Shown here: piece after piece, positions 1-7,328 of the stretch
Numbering within the stretch: the stretch's first letter is position 1
Layout of the letters: each line of letters opens with the position of its first letter
NCBI RefSeq assembly: GCF_001039005.1
Contig: NZ_LDWR01000063.1
Span: 1 to 64,000 of the forward strand
Length of the DNA stretch: 64,000 nucleotides
Direction: 5' to 3'
Source of the DNA: Burkholderia cepacia
GTDB lineage: Bacteria; Pseudomonadota; Gammaproteobacteria; Burkholderiales; Burkholderiaceae
Notes under the pieces: generated by a model
What the model saw: the letters and a program-made list of their open reading frames with translations, nothing else
The model's database searches: none
What the model was told of the DNA's origin: nothing
Program-made: the position numbers and the translations under genes

Positions 1-626
1 CGGAAGCGGCGCAGAAGGCCGGGCGTTTCAACGACGAGATCGTGCCGGTGTCGATCCCGCAACGCAAGGGCGAGCCGCTGCAGTTCGCGACCGACGAGTT
101 CGTGCGTCACGGCGTGACGGCGGAATCGCTGGCGGGGCTGAAGCCGGCGTTCTCGAAAGACGGTTCGGTGACGGCGGCGAACGCGTCGGGCCTGAACGAC
201 GGTGCGGCGGCGGTGCTGGTGATGTCGGCGCAGAAGGCGGCGGCACTCGGTCTGACGCCGCTGGCGCGGATCAAGGCGTACGCGAACGCGGGCGTGGATC
301 CGAGCGTGATGGGCATGGGCCCGGTGCCGGCCTCGCGCCGGTGCCTGGAGCGCGCGGGCTGGACGCCGGGCGACCTGGACCTGATGGAGATCAACGAGGC
401 GTTCGCGGCGCAGGCGCTGGCGGTGCACAAGCAGATGGGCTGGGACACGTCGAAGGTGAACGTGAACGGTGGTGCGATCGCGATCGGTCACCCGATCGGC
501 GCGTCGGGCTGCCGGATTCTGGTGACGCTGCTGCACGAGATGGCCAAGCGCGATGCGAAGCGCGGGCTGGCGTCGCTGTGCATCGGCGGCGGGATGGGCG
601 TCGCACTCGCGGTCGAGCGTCCGTAA
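1..626 (+). CDS. phaA: Acetyl-CoA acetyltransferase (beta-ketothiolase), C-terminal part
   Basis: This is the 3' part of a thiolase gene whose start lies before the window; the open frame runs from base 3 to the TAA at 624-626. PhaA condenses two acetyl-CoA to acetoacetyl-CoA, the first step of polyhydroxybutyrate synthesis in the cytoplasm. The fragment carries the family's C-terminal catalytic blocks: NEAFAAQ, the GHPIGASG histidine block and the CIGGGMG cysteine block close to the end. The next genes are phaB and phaR, giving the usual Burkholderia order phaA-phaB-phaR, with phaC expected just upstream outside the window. A second thiolase lies at 9667-10857; the phaB neighbour is why this one is called phaA. 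Confidence 0.95.
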   Translation, partial: EAAQKAGRFNDEIVPVSIPQRKGEPLQFATDEFVRHGVTAESLAGLKPAFSKDGSVTAANASGLNDGAAAVLVMSAQKAAALGLTPLARIKAYANAGVDPSVMGMGPVPASRRCLERAGWTPGDLDLMEINEAFAAQALAVHKQMGWDTSKVNVNGGAIAIGHPIGASGCRILVTLLHEMAKRDAKRGLASLCIGGGMGVALAVERP

Positions 627-747
627 CCGGCCGTTCGTCACCAGCGAACCGAATCCGGGCGCCGGCCGATTGCGGCTTCGGCCGGCGCCACGTGAAGTCA
701 GAGGGGCCTCAGGCAGCTCTCGAAACCAAAAAAATGGAGTGAGATTT

Positions 748-1488
748 ATGTCTCAGCGAATTGCGTACGTAACGGGCGGGATGGGCGGCATCGGCACCAG
801 CATCTGCCAGCGTCTGTTGAAAGACGGCTTCAAGGTGGTCGCGGGTTGCGGCCCGAACTCGCCGCGCCGGGTGAAATGGATCGAGGAGCAGAAGGCGCTC
901 GGATACGATTTCATCGCGTCGGAAGGCAACGTCGGCGACTGGGACTCGACCAAGGAAGCGTTCGACAAGGTCAAGGCCGAAGTTGGTGAGATCGACGTGC
1001 TGGTCAACAATGCGGGCATTACGCGCGACGTCGTGTTCCGCAAGATGACGCATGAAGACTGGACCGCCGTGATCGACACCAACCTGACGAGCCTGTTCAA
1101 CGTCACGAAGCAGGTGATCGACGGGATGGTGGAGCGCGGCTGGGGCCGGATCGTCAACATTTCGTCGGTGAACGGCCAGAAGGGGCAATTCGGCCAGACC
1201 AACTATTCGACCGCGAAGGCCGGCATCCACGGCTTCACGATGTCGCTCGCGCAGGAAGTCGCGACGAAGGGCGTGACGGTCAACACCGTGTCGCCGGGCT
1301 ACATCGGTACCGACATGGTGAAGGCGATCCGCCCCGACGTGCTCGAGAAGATCGTCGCGACGATCCCGGTGCGGCGTCTTGGCGGTCCGGAGGAAATCGG
1401 CTCGATCGTCGCGTGGCTCGCGTCGAACGATTCCGGCTTTGCGACGGGCGCCGACTTTTCGCTGAACGGCGGCCTGCACATGGGCTGA
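748..1488 (+). CDS. phaB: Acetoacetyl-CoA reductase
   Basis: NADPH-dependent reductase that turns acetoacetyl-CoA into (R)-3-hydroxybutyryl-CoA for PHA synthase. It is 246 residues, the normal length for the short-chain dehydrogenase family. The N-terminal nucleotide-binding glycine motif is TGGMGGIG (residues 9-16), NNAG lies at 87-90, and the catalytic set is Ser140, Tyr153 and Lys157 (YSTAK). The ATG at 748 is chosen because the glycine motif starts at the usual distance from it and GGAGTGAG precedes it. It follows phaA after 121 bp and precedes phaR, so it is likely transcribed with the PHA operon. PhaB is distinguished from the related FabG only by this context and overall likeness. Confidence 0.96.
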   Translation: MSQRIAYVTGGMGGIGTSICQRLLKDGFKVVAGCGPNSPRRVKWIEEQKALGYDFIASEGNVGDWDSTKEAFDKVKAEVGEIDVLVNNAGITRDVVFRKMTHEDWTAVIDTNLTSLFNVTKQVIDGMVERGWGRIVNISSVNGQKGQFGQTNYSTAKAGIHGFTMSLAQEVATKGVTVNTVSPGYIGTDMVKAIRPDVLEKIVATIPVRRLGGPEEIGSIVAWLASNDSGFATGADFSLNGGLHMG

Positions 1489-1491
1489 ACG

Positions 1492-1527
1492 CCCGGGCTG
1501 TGCGGGCCGGGTGGCCGCGCAGCCGGG
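1492..1527 (+). other. GC-rich imperfect hairpin between phaB and phaR
   Basis: An imperfect inverted repeat (CCCGGGCTG...CAGCCGGG, with small bulges) begins four bases after the phaB stop. No run of T follows, so it is not a classical intrinsic terminator. It may attenuate or stabilise the phaAB transcript ahead of phaR, which is inference only. Confidence 0.3.
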
Positions 1528-1607
1528 TGTGTTCCGAAGGCCCCCGCCTCCCGGATTCGGGCGGCGGGGATTCGTCACTTGCGCTACGCTGCACAGAAGG
1601 GCGTTAC

Positions 1608-2174
1608 ATGACCACTACAAAGAAGACGGCCGAACGGCTCATCAAGAAGTATCCGAACCGCCGGCTCTACGATACCGAGACAAGCACGTACATTACGCTC
1701 ACCGACGTGAAGCAACTCGTGCTGGAGCAGGAGGACTTCAAGGTCATCGATGCGAAATCCAACGAAGACCTGACGCGCAGCATCCTCCTTCAGATCATCC
1801 TCGAAGAGGAAAGCGGCGGCGTGCCGATGTTCTCGTCGTCGATGCTGTCGCAAATCATCCGCTTCTACGGTCACGCGATGCAGGGCATGATGGGCACGTA
1901 CCTGGAAAAGAACATCCAGGCGTTCATCGATATCCAGAACAAGCTCGCGGATCAGTCGAAGAACCTGTACGACACCAATGCGATGAATCCGGAAGTCTGG
2001 TCGCAGTTCATGAACATGCAGGCGCCGATGATGCAAGGGATGATGACGAGCTACATCGAGCAGTCGAAGAACATGTTCGTGCAGATGCAGGAACAGATGC
2101 AGAACCAGGCGAAGTCGATGTTCAGCACGTTCCCGTTCAAGCAGCCGGGCGCGTCGGAGCCGGAGAAGAAGTAG
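1608..2174 (+). CDS. phaR: Polyhydroxyalkanoate synthesis regulator PhaR
   Basis: DNA- and PHB-binding repressor that controls phasin (phaP) and its own transcription in response to PHA granules. The 188-residue protein has the conserved N-terminal PHB/PHA accumulation regulator domain (roughly residues 10-70, with KKYPNRRLYDT and the TYITL stretch). A methionine/glutamine-rich amphipathic second half follows (MQAPMMQGMM, QMQEQMQNQ), typical of the granule-binding region, and the end is FPFKQPG...EKK. The ATG at 1608 fits the family's N terminus. Its place directly after phaB is the standard Burkholderia/Cupriavidus arrangement. Confidence 0.95.
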   Translation: MTTTKKTAERLIKKYPNRRLYDTETSTYITLTDVKQLVLEQEDFKVIDAKSNEDLTRSILLQIILEEESGGVPMFSSSMLSQIIRFYGHAMQGMMGTYLEKNIQAFIDIQNKLADQSKNLYDTNAMNPEVWSQFMNMQAPMMQGMMTSYIEQSKNMFVQMQEQMQNQAKSMFSTFPFKQPGASEPEKK

Positions 2175-2606
2175 CGATTTCGCGGCAGGCCGGCCGTGGC
2201 GGCGCGAGTTGTCGGGCGTCGGTGCCGCGAAGCAAGGCGGCGCGGGGCGGCCGATCGATCGTGCGTTCCCGCACGACGATGCGCGGCTGCCGCCTGCCGG
2301 AAGCGTTGGCCGACGGTCGTTCATGATCGTCGGCACCGAATGCTCGCGCCGGGCATGAACGGGCATGACCGTGGTCCGGTCGATCGAGCTCCAGTCACAT
2401 ACGAATGAACGCCGGGACGCGCCGCACCTGACAGATGCGTTTGTACCGGCGCGGGTGTTTGCCTGTCGAACCCGCAGCGGCGCAGCACCGCAAAGCCGTG
2501 GAAGCCGTCTGTCGCGAATCGCGACATCGGGTCCCGGGCACGACAAGATGTGCGATGCCGCGCCGATGCGGTGCGGCCAAGAAAAACAAACCGAATGAGA
2601 GAGAGC
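2175..2606. other. 432-bp non-coding gap after phaR
   Basis: No convincing gene is seen between phaR and the next start. Open frames here have arginine-rich shadow composition. No terminator with a T tract and no clear promoter could be picked by eye. Confidence 0.4.
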
Positions 2607-3443
2607 ATGCGAGGGATTCGAATGGCATCGGCCGGCAGGCTGGCCGGTCTTGCTTCGATGTTCATGTGCGGCATTGGCCTGGCCGCACCGGCCTTTGCGA
2701 TCGGTTGCGCGAAAGTCGCGCAACCGATCGAGAAGCGCATCTGTGCGAATCCCGGGCTGCGGGTGGCCGATGCGCGCATGAATTCGGCCTATGCGGGCGT
2801 GCTGAAGGCTGCGCCGGACACTGCTATCCGGGACATGCTGGTGCGCAGCCAGCGCCGCTGGATCGACGCGCGCAACAACCGTCTCGCGGCCGATTACGAG
2901 GGGCGTCCGCTGGCCGCCAACGAAGTACGCAAGGCGATCGACCAGCGTACGGCCGAGCTGGCCGATCAGTCGGGTAAAGGGCTGATTGCGCGTGCGCTGG
3001 CCGAGCGCCAGTGGCTCGCGAAATACTCGGGTGGCCCGTTGACGGGTTTCGACGGAAACTGCGATTTCATTCCTGACGATGCGAGCGGCGCGCACGTGTC
3101 CTATGCGTGTTTCGGCGCGGTCCATGTGCAGAATCGTGCGCGGGTCTGCAGCCAGAGCGAGGACTGGGCGACCGGCGCGGTTTACCAGTACCGCTCGGTG
3201 AGCGTCGCCGATGGCGGGAAGGTGCGCCCGGTCGCGTTCTGCGAGGCGCCGGCGCATGGGCATGCGTGCGATAACGGCGGCGCGCAATCGGGGTGGATGC
3301 GTGCGGGGGTGTCCGGCGACGACAAGCGTGCGCCAGCACCGGCCACCGGTTTGCCGCAACTCGATGCGGAAATGTGGCCGATCGGCGACGGAGACGATGC
3401 GGTGTGGTTCGAGCGGTGCCTGACCGCGGCGATGTTTCCGTGA
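2607..3443 (+). CDS. Secreted LprI/DUF1311-type protein (possible lysozyme inhibitor)
   Basis: A 278-residue exported protein. After the basic start (MRGIR) there is a hydrophobic signal segment ending ...PAFA at about residues 27-30. It is followed by the LprI N-terminal (DUF1311) signature: the C-x(8,9)-ICANP-type cysteine pair, then ADARMNSAY and the SQRRWIDARN block. The family includes the lysozyme inhibitor LprI of Mycobacterium. The remaining ~150 residues contain several cysteines and look like a second extracytoplasmic domain I cannot name. ATG 2607 is preferred to ATG 2595 because the purine stretch GAGAGAGAG precedes it. A terminator follows directly, so it looks monocistronic. Confidence 0.75.
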   Translation: MRGIRMASAGRLAGLASMFMCGIGLAAPAFAIGCAKVAQPIEKRICANPGLRVADARMNSAYAGVLKAAPDTAIRDMLVRSQRRWIDARNNRLAADYEGRPLAANEVRKAIDQRTAELADQSGKGLIARALAERQWLAKYSGGPLTGFDGNCDFIPDDASGAHVSYACFGAVHVQNRARVCSQSEDWATGAVYQYRSVSVADGGKVRPVAFCEAPAHGHACDNGGAQSGWMRAGVSGDDKRAPAPATGLPQLDAEMWPIGDGDDAVWFERCLTAAMFP

Positions 3444-3458
3444 ATGCAGGACCGGATC

Positions 3459-3482
3459 AAGCCCGCTTCGGCGGGCTTTTTT
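3459..3482 (+). terminator. Rho-independent terminator after the LprI-like gene
   Basis: The sequence AGCCCGC-TTCG-GCGGGCT followed by six T forms a perfect 7-bp GC-rich stem with a TTCG tetraloop, 16 bp after the stop codon. Confidence 0.9.
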
Positions 3483-3590
3483 GCGACCTCGTCGCGGGCG
3501 CGATTTCACGCAACGCGGGCCGGATGTGTGCGAATGCCGACGGTAACGCCGACGGGTCCGGCCCGGATTGTTTTAAAGCGCCGAGAATCC

Positions 3591-3824
3591 TTACGCGTCG
3601 TCGTGCGGCGGAAGATCGAGCACGAGCTTGACGGCGCTGTAGTTGGCCTTGAGCGAAAACACGCGGCCGATCACGAGAAACGTCTGCCGCGAATTCTCGA
3701 GTTCGACGAAATCGCCCGGCTGCGGCACGTGCGCGCCCTGATCGTACGAAAAGCTGGTGCTGGTTTGCTCGCCGATGGTTTCGGCAGCGTGTTCGGTGAA
3801 TTCGATCGTGATGTGGGTGGTCAT
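3591..3824 (-). CDS. Small hypothetical protein
   Basis: A 77-residue protein read leftwards from ATG 3824 (MTTHITIEFTEHAAETI) to the TAA at 3591. It is acidic, has no signal peptide or membrane segment, and has a short beta-rich look (FVELENSRQTFLVIGRVFSL). I do not recognise a family. Codon use is like the core genes around it, which supports it as a real gene. Longer upstream extensions in the same frame read through low-complexity sequence and are not supported. It faces the LprI-like gene across that gene's terminator. Confidence 0.6.
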   Translation of the reverse strand: MTTHITIEFTEHAAETIGEQTSTSFSYDQGAHVPQPGDFVELENSRQTFLVIGRVFSLKANYSAVKLVLDLPPHDDA

Positions 3825-4039
3825 GCGGGCCCCGTTGGGTAATGGAAGAGAACGAACGCTGCGATTTTCGCATAGCGGTGAGGCGGTTTCGGGGTGATTC
3901 TGGCGCGGTGGCGTTTGCCGATCATGCCCGTCATCTCGTCGCATCGTCTTGATAGGGATGGATCGGCTTCCCCTGTCGATCTGGCGCGCCTTCGCGAGGC
4001 GCACATTGGCGTTGCGGTCCGTAGTATCGCAACCGTCGG

Positions 4040-4207
4040 TTTTGGCTCGCCGCCCCATAAATAGCTGTAAACCCGCGCTTTTGCTGCTGCACCACCCCAG
4101 TCCAGATGTCCCAATCCCCCAAAGTAGGGTTCGTATCCTCGGGTGCCCGAACGTCACTCGATATTAATCAGCCGGTGCAGGTAGCTAGTACGTATCAACA
4201 ATGTTGA
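4040..4207 (+). pseudogene. Duplicated 5' fragment of rimO (upstream region plus first codons)
   Basis: Bases about 4040-4150 are a diverged second copy of the sequence at about 7240-7345, covering the rimO upstream region and its first codons. From ATG 4106 the fragment reads [11 protein letters not shown], identical to the start of intact RimO. It then loses frame through small indels and ends at TGA 4205-4207. Identity is perfect over 28 bp (4101-4128 versus 7301-7328) and roughly 80% over the rest. The intact gene is 3.2 kb to the right. The simplest reading is that DNA was inserted at the rimO 5' end, leaving one complete gene and one remnant. Confidence 0.85.
4101..4128 (+). repeat. Left copy of a 28-bp direct repeat (rimO start)
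   Basis: This is identical to 7301-7328, exactly 3200 bp apart, and both span the rimO ATG. It is the best-conserved core of a longer diverged duplication and marks the left edge of the accessory patch. It could be an att-like repeat, but no integrase gene is visible between the copies. Confidence 0.9.
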
Positions 4208-4253
4208 CACGTCGATGCGATGAGGCTAAAGTGTATCTACACGTTTATACGTG
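4190..4253 (+). promoter_or_regulatory. Promoter and operator-like repeats of the toxin-antitoxin operon
   Basis: TTGACA at 4204-4209 and TAAAGT at 4227-4232 are separated by 17 bp and resemble a sigma-70 promoter. Three inverted repeats overlap it: TCAAC-AAT-GTTGA over the -35 box, GTGTA-TC-TACAC at 4231-4242, and CACGT-TTAT-ACGTG at 4240-4253. Repeats of this kind at a MazE/AbrB-type antitoxin promoter usually bind the antitoxin or the complex for autorepression; that role is inferred here. Confidence 0.6.
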
Positions 4254-4270
4254 AGCTATGGAGATATGAG

Positions 4271-4543
4271 ATGACTGTTCAAACCCTCAAGCGTTGGGGG
4301 AACAGTCTTGCGGTTCGTATTCCCGCGAGCGTAGCGCAAGAGGCACGCTTCGCAGAGGGGCAGGAAGTCGACATTCATGTGGTTGATGGCAAGGTGCAGA
4401 TTCTTCCGCACGTTGGCGTCAAGCGATTTTCTCGAGAGCGATATTTGCAGCAGCTTCGCGATCGGAAACTCGAACCGCATCCGATTTTGGACTTCGGCGA
4501 TCCGCAGGGCACTGAGTTTGGAGGTCCGGACGATTCCACCTGA
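4271..4543 (+). CDS. mazE: MazE/PemI-type antitoxin (AbrB/SpoVT fold)
   Basis: A 90-residue antitoxin. The N-terminal half has the swapped-hairpin AbrB DNA-binding signature (LKRWGNSLAVRIPASV, residues 5-20), typical of MazE-like antitoxins. The C-terminal half is charged and proline-rich, as expected for the flexible segment that occupies the toxin active site. ATG 4271 is chosen because GGAGATATGAG lies just before it and the AbrB motif starts five residues in; an upstream in-frame extension would run through the operator. It lies 24 bp before the toxin gene, and GC content is lower than in core genes. Confidence 0.9.
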   Translation: MTVQTLKRWGNSLAVRIPASVAQEARFAEGQEVDIHVVDGKVQILPHVGVKRFSRERYLQQLRDRKLEPHPILDFGDPQGTEFGGPDDST

Positions 4544-4567
4544 CGCGGAACCGATAGGATCCAAAAT

Positions 4568-4906
4568 ATGCTGAACGGAGTACCGGAAGCGGGTGATGTA
4601 ATTCGGCTGTACATCGGGCCGAGCAAAGGTAACGAGCAAGACGGGTATCGCGCTGTCGTGGTCATCACGCCAGCCGATATCAACGAACTGACGGGGCGCA
4701 TAGTTGGCTTACCGATTACGTCCTCCGTTCGAGGGTGGGAGTCGGAGATTCCGATTTCAAGCCTCGCTCGGCCGGGCGTGGCGCTGGTAGATCAGATCGT
4801 GAATCTGTCATTCAAGGCGCGTGAGTTTCAATTCAAGGGCGAGCGCGCAACGGACGAGGAAATGGAAGCGATCAGATACGCAGTTCGTATGTTTCTCGAC
4901 CTGTAA
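4568..4906 (+). CDS. mazF: MazF/PemK-type endoribonuclease toxin
   Basis: A 112-residue toxin of the PemK/MazF family, which cleaves mRNA at short sequence motifs and arrests growth when unbalanced by the antitoxin. Recognisable features are the N-terminal PEAGDVIRLYIGP block (family form GDI/V near residues 8-12), the beta-strand GYRAVVVITPADIN and the PITSSVRG loop. ALVDQIVNLSFKAREF also matches, with the VDQI/V...D/N-R type block common to the family. AGGATCCAAAAT precedes the ATG. It is the second gene of the operon and is followed directly by a strong terminator, so the pair is a self-contained cassette. Confidence 0.9.
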   Translation: MLNGVPEAGDVIRLYIGPSKGNEQDGYRAVVVITPADINELTGRIVGLPITSSVRGWESEIPISSLARPGVALVDQIVNLSFKAREFQFKGERATDEEMEAIRYAVRMFLDL

Positions 4907-4910
4907 CGCA

Positions 4911-4942
4911 ACAACGGCGCCGTGAGGCGCCGTTGTTTATTT
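4911..4942 (+). terminator. Terminator of the toxin-antitoxin operon
   Basis: ACAACGGCGCC-GTGA-GGCGCCGTTGT is a perfect 11-bp stem followed by TTATTT, beginning 5 bp after the toxin stop. Confidence 0.9.
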
Positions 4943-5039
4943 GGTCACCGTCAGCCTTGCTCGACAACGTGTTCCTGGTAGTCGCGGTTACATGTGCGAT
5001 CATTGAGTGACACATTCGATCGCCTCAAGGAAGAACCCA

Positions 5040-5330
5040 ATGAGCTTGAGTGACTGGATACCGGCAACGGTGGTGACAGGAGCGTGGAGTTTCGTACTTT
5101 GGCATTACAAGGAACGGGTCGGGGCGTACTTGACCAGAAGTGTTCAACATGATTTCGACGTTTGACTAGCCGAAATTCAAAGCGAGTTTCGTGACAAGGA
5201 AGCCAAGTTCCAAGCGGACCTGAGAGCGAAGGAAAAACTGATCGCGCCCACCGCGTCGGCCAATAGTCAATGCAGCCTTCGGCCGTATGCGTGCCTGCCC
5301 ACCTATGCGAACTCGCAAGGGGGCAGGTAA
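5040..5330 (+). pseudogene. Small membrane/coiled-coil protein gene broken by an in-frame stop
   Basis: ATG 5040 follows a good ribosome site (AAGGAAG) and encodes an N-terminal hydrophobic helix (ATVVTGAWSFVLW), then a basic stretch up to VQHDFDV, where TGA at 5163-5165 interrupts it. The same frame continues at once with a charged coiled coil (LAEIQSEFRDKEAKFQADLR) to TAA at 5328-5330. Restoring CGA at the stop gives DFDVRLAEIQSEFR, so a C-to-T nonsense change is the likely lesion. The last ~27 codons look unlike the family's usual tail, suggesting a deletion as well. Proteins of this TM-plus-coiled-coil type occur in mobile regions; their function is unknown to me. Confidence 0.6.
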
Positions 5331-5377
5331 ATAAGAGAAGATCTTTCTAATCACTGCGCATGCGATGATTAGCGAAA

Positions 5378-6316
5378 TTACTCTGTCGTTGACGCATTGG
5401 GGACTGTTTGTTCCGTTCCCCAAGAGGCTTCGTCGAATGATTTGTAATGAATGCTGGAATTTTTGGCGTCTTTGTACGCCAAATACAGATTCTTATTGAA
5501 TACCGCTAATGTGACCGGTTCGGATGTTGTGGAACCCGAAACTCCTCTGTCGGACCCCCAGCTTGTTCCATCGAACGAGTTGTAATAAATTTGGTTGTCG
5601 GTGCCGCCACCTTTGTGCGCCATATACAATTTCCCATTGAATGCCGCTAATGCAACTGCCTGACTGGTCCAGTCCCAGTCGTTGATTTTTTTCGGTTGAT
5701 CCCAGCTATTTCCAGTGAGGTTGTATGAGGTATAGTAAATGCTGTTGTCGTCGACACCCTTGTATGCTAAGTACATCCTGTCGTTGAACGTCGTCAATGC
5801 AACCGGCTGGGTGGTTTCGGCACCGTGGACGCCGACATAGCCTCCCGATTTCCAGCTCGTTCCGTCGAATTTATGGAAGTAAATGTGCGAGTCGTTGGGG
5901 CCCTTGTGTGCCATGTATAACCTTCCATCGTATGCCACCAAGGCGACCGGTTGACGAGTGCTGTCTTGCGGCACGGTATGTTCCTTGGGATCCCAGTTCT
6001 TCCCATCGAACGATGCGCAGTAAATGTTGTTGTTGTCGAAAGCACCTTTGTGCGCCATGTACAGCTTCACATTGAATGCTGCTAATGTAACTGCCTGGGT
6101 GATCCAGAAAGCCCCATTTTTGACTGACGTCGGGTTCTCCCACTCTTTTCCATCGAAAGATGTGAGGTAAATGTTGTTGTTGCTGCCGGCGCCTTTGTAT
6201 GCCAAGTATAGCCTCCCACTGAATGTCGTCAATGAAGGGTAATTTAGTGCTTGGGTGGTGTCCGGGGAAGTGTCTTGGTTGCTTTCTTCGTCAACAAGCC
6301 GATTGTTGTCATTCAT
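5378..6316 (-). CDS. Six-repeat predicted beta-propeller protein (lectin-like), unknown role
   Basis: A 312-residue protein with no signal peptide, made of a short acidic leader (residues 1-24) and six tandem repeats of about 47-48 residues. Each repeat follows P/A-V-A/T-L-x-x-F-[N/D]-x-[K/R]-[L/M]-Y-[L/M]-A-[H/Y]-K-G, then N/D-x-x-I-Y-x-x-x-[F/Y]-D-G-x-x-W. Six such units predict a six-bladed propeller; related repeat architectures occur in sugar-binding lectins and sialidase-like proteins. No catalytic Asp-box or transmembrane segment is evident. ATG 6316 is preceded by GAGAGAGG. GC is near 46%, far below the neighbours, and it stands alone, which suggests recent acquisition. A ligand is not predictable from this sequence alone. 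Confidence 0.75.
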   Translation of the reverse strand: MNDNNRLVDEESNQDTSPDTTQALNYPSLTTFSGRLYLAYKGAGSNNNIYLTSFDGKEWENPTSVKNGAFWITQAVTLAAFNVKLYMAHKGAFDNNNIYCASFDGKNWDPKEHTVPQDSTRQPVALVAYDGRLYMAHKGPNDSHIYFHKFDGTSWKSGGYVGVHGAETTQPVALTTFNDRMYLAYKGVDDNSIYYTSYNLTGNSWDQPKKINDWDWTSQAVALAAFNGKLYMAHKGGGTDNQIYYNSFDGTSWGSDRGVSGSTTSEPVTLAVFNKNLYLAYKDAKNSSIHYKSFDEASWGTEQTVPNASTTE

Positions 6317-7300
6317 GATGTGCCTCTCTCGATTGTTAGTAATTTTTGAATCGCCGACGTATTTAAGTCGATGCTATTTAGGCCTGCACGTAAAATTTGA
6401 AAGCTCACGTGCAATAAACGTAGTCTTGTTCATGCCGCAGAGCCATTACACTCGATTACGCGCCTACGTTATCTGGACGTAGCGCGATTCGATGGAATTG
6501 CTGACGCTCGATCACTTCGAAGCGCTAAGCGAAAGGCATAACGAAAACGGCCCTGAAGCGCCGTTGTTCTCATGCAGAGGTCGGCTTCGATAATCTACGA
6601 AGATGCCCGCTGCCGACCGGCGTGGTGATCCGCAACCCGTGAAAGCTGACCGTGCTGATCGTGCTGGTGGTCGGCGCGACGAACTGCACATCGTCCGTGC
6701 CGGCGATCTCGGTCGGCTTCTTCGTTGCAGTGGTTCTCTCTTACGTTCGAATTCGATGACCCGGACCCACGGGTTCATTTCCCGGCAGTGGCCACACGCA
6801 GTTTTGATGCTGGCCCACGGAGCGCGGAAACGCTTCCCATAGGGACATCGAGCACAGGTCGCCGGTACAGCGCGAAGCTCCCTTCGTGCAGCCTAGCAAA
6901 CGATCGGTTGCGCCTTCAGCCGCTCGCGCTTGTATCTGCGCCGTCGCTGGTCGTCACAGCCGAGATGCCGGCGTTCACAATCTGCCCCTGAGCCTGTAGC
7001 GATTCAGCGCGGCTTAGGCGATTCAGACCCTCGACTTCAGGACGAAGTCGGCCGGCACCTCGTTGTCCTTGATGGCGCGCGGGGATACGTCAAGTGCGCC
7101 TTGCCTGATGTACCGCTGTTGACAGGCCGACAGACCCTCATCCCGAAGAGAAGGGGACGTATCAACCCCCATCCCCCGATCCACTGCCGATCTGGCGGCC
7201 TATCCGATCCAGCACTCCATGGCCGCTTTCCCCGCCAGTTTTGCCTCGCCGAACCCTAAATCGCTGTAAACTCACGCTTTTGCTGCCACGCCCCCACACA
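6317..7300. other. About 1 kb of gene debris between the propeller gene and rimO
   Basis: No intact gene is supported. On the minus strand, 6570 to about 6705 reads a protein-like segment (GTDDVQFVAPTTSTIST, then FHGLRITTPVGSG) ending in TGA at 6570-6572. Directly downstream, near 6541-6567, is a terminator-like hairpin followed by T-rich sequence in the same direction. A 49-codon minus frame at 7023-7172 ends with GALDVSPRAIKDNEVPADF and also looks protein-like. Both appear to be C-terminal remnants of lost leftward genes, with frames broken upstream. The right 60 bp duplicate the rimO upstream region also found at 4040-4100. Confidence 0.45.
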
Positions 7301-7328
7301 TCCAGATGTCCCAATCCCCCAAAGTAGG
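7301..7328 (+). repeat. Right copy of the 28-bp direct repeat at the rimO start
   Basis: Identical to 4101-4128. This copy is part of the intact rimO gene (ATG 7306) and marks the right edge of the accessory patch. Confidence 0.9.

Noticed and set aside
3949-4167. A 72-codon plus-strand frame over the duplicated rimO region
   Set aside because: It reads the duplicated segment in the wrong frame and has no recognisable family; the rimO-fragment explanation covers it better.
5166-5423. Minus-strand 85-codon frame next to the propeller gene
   Set aside because: It lies antisense to the broken TM-coiled-coil gene and has no supporting start signal.
6930-7259. A 109-codon plus-strand frame in the debris region
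   Set aside because: Arg/Pro-rich composition without ribosome site or family; the minus strand gives the more protein-like remnant.
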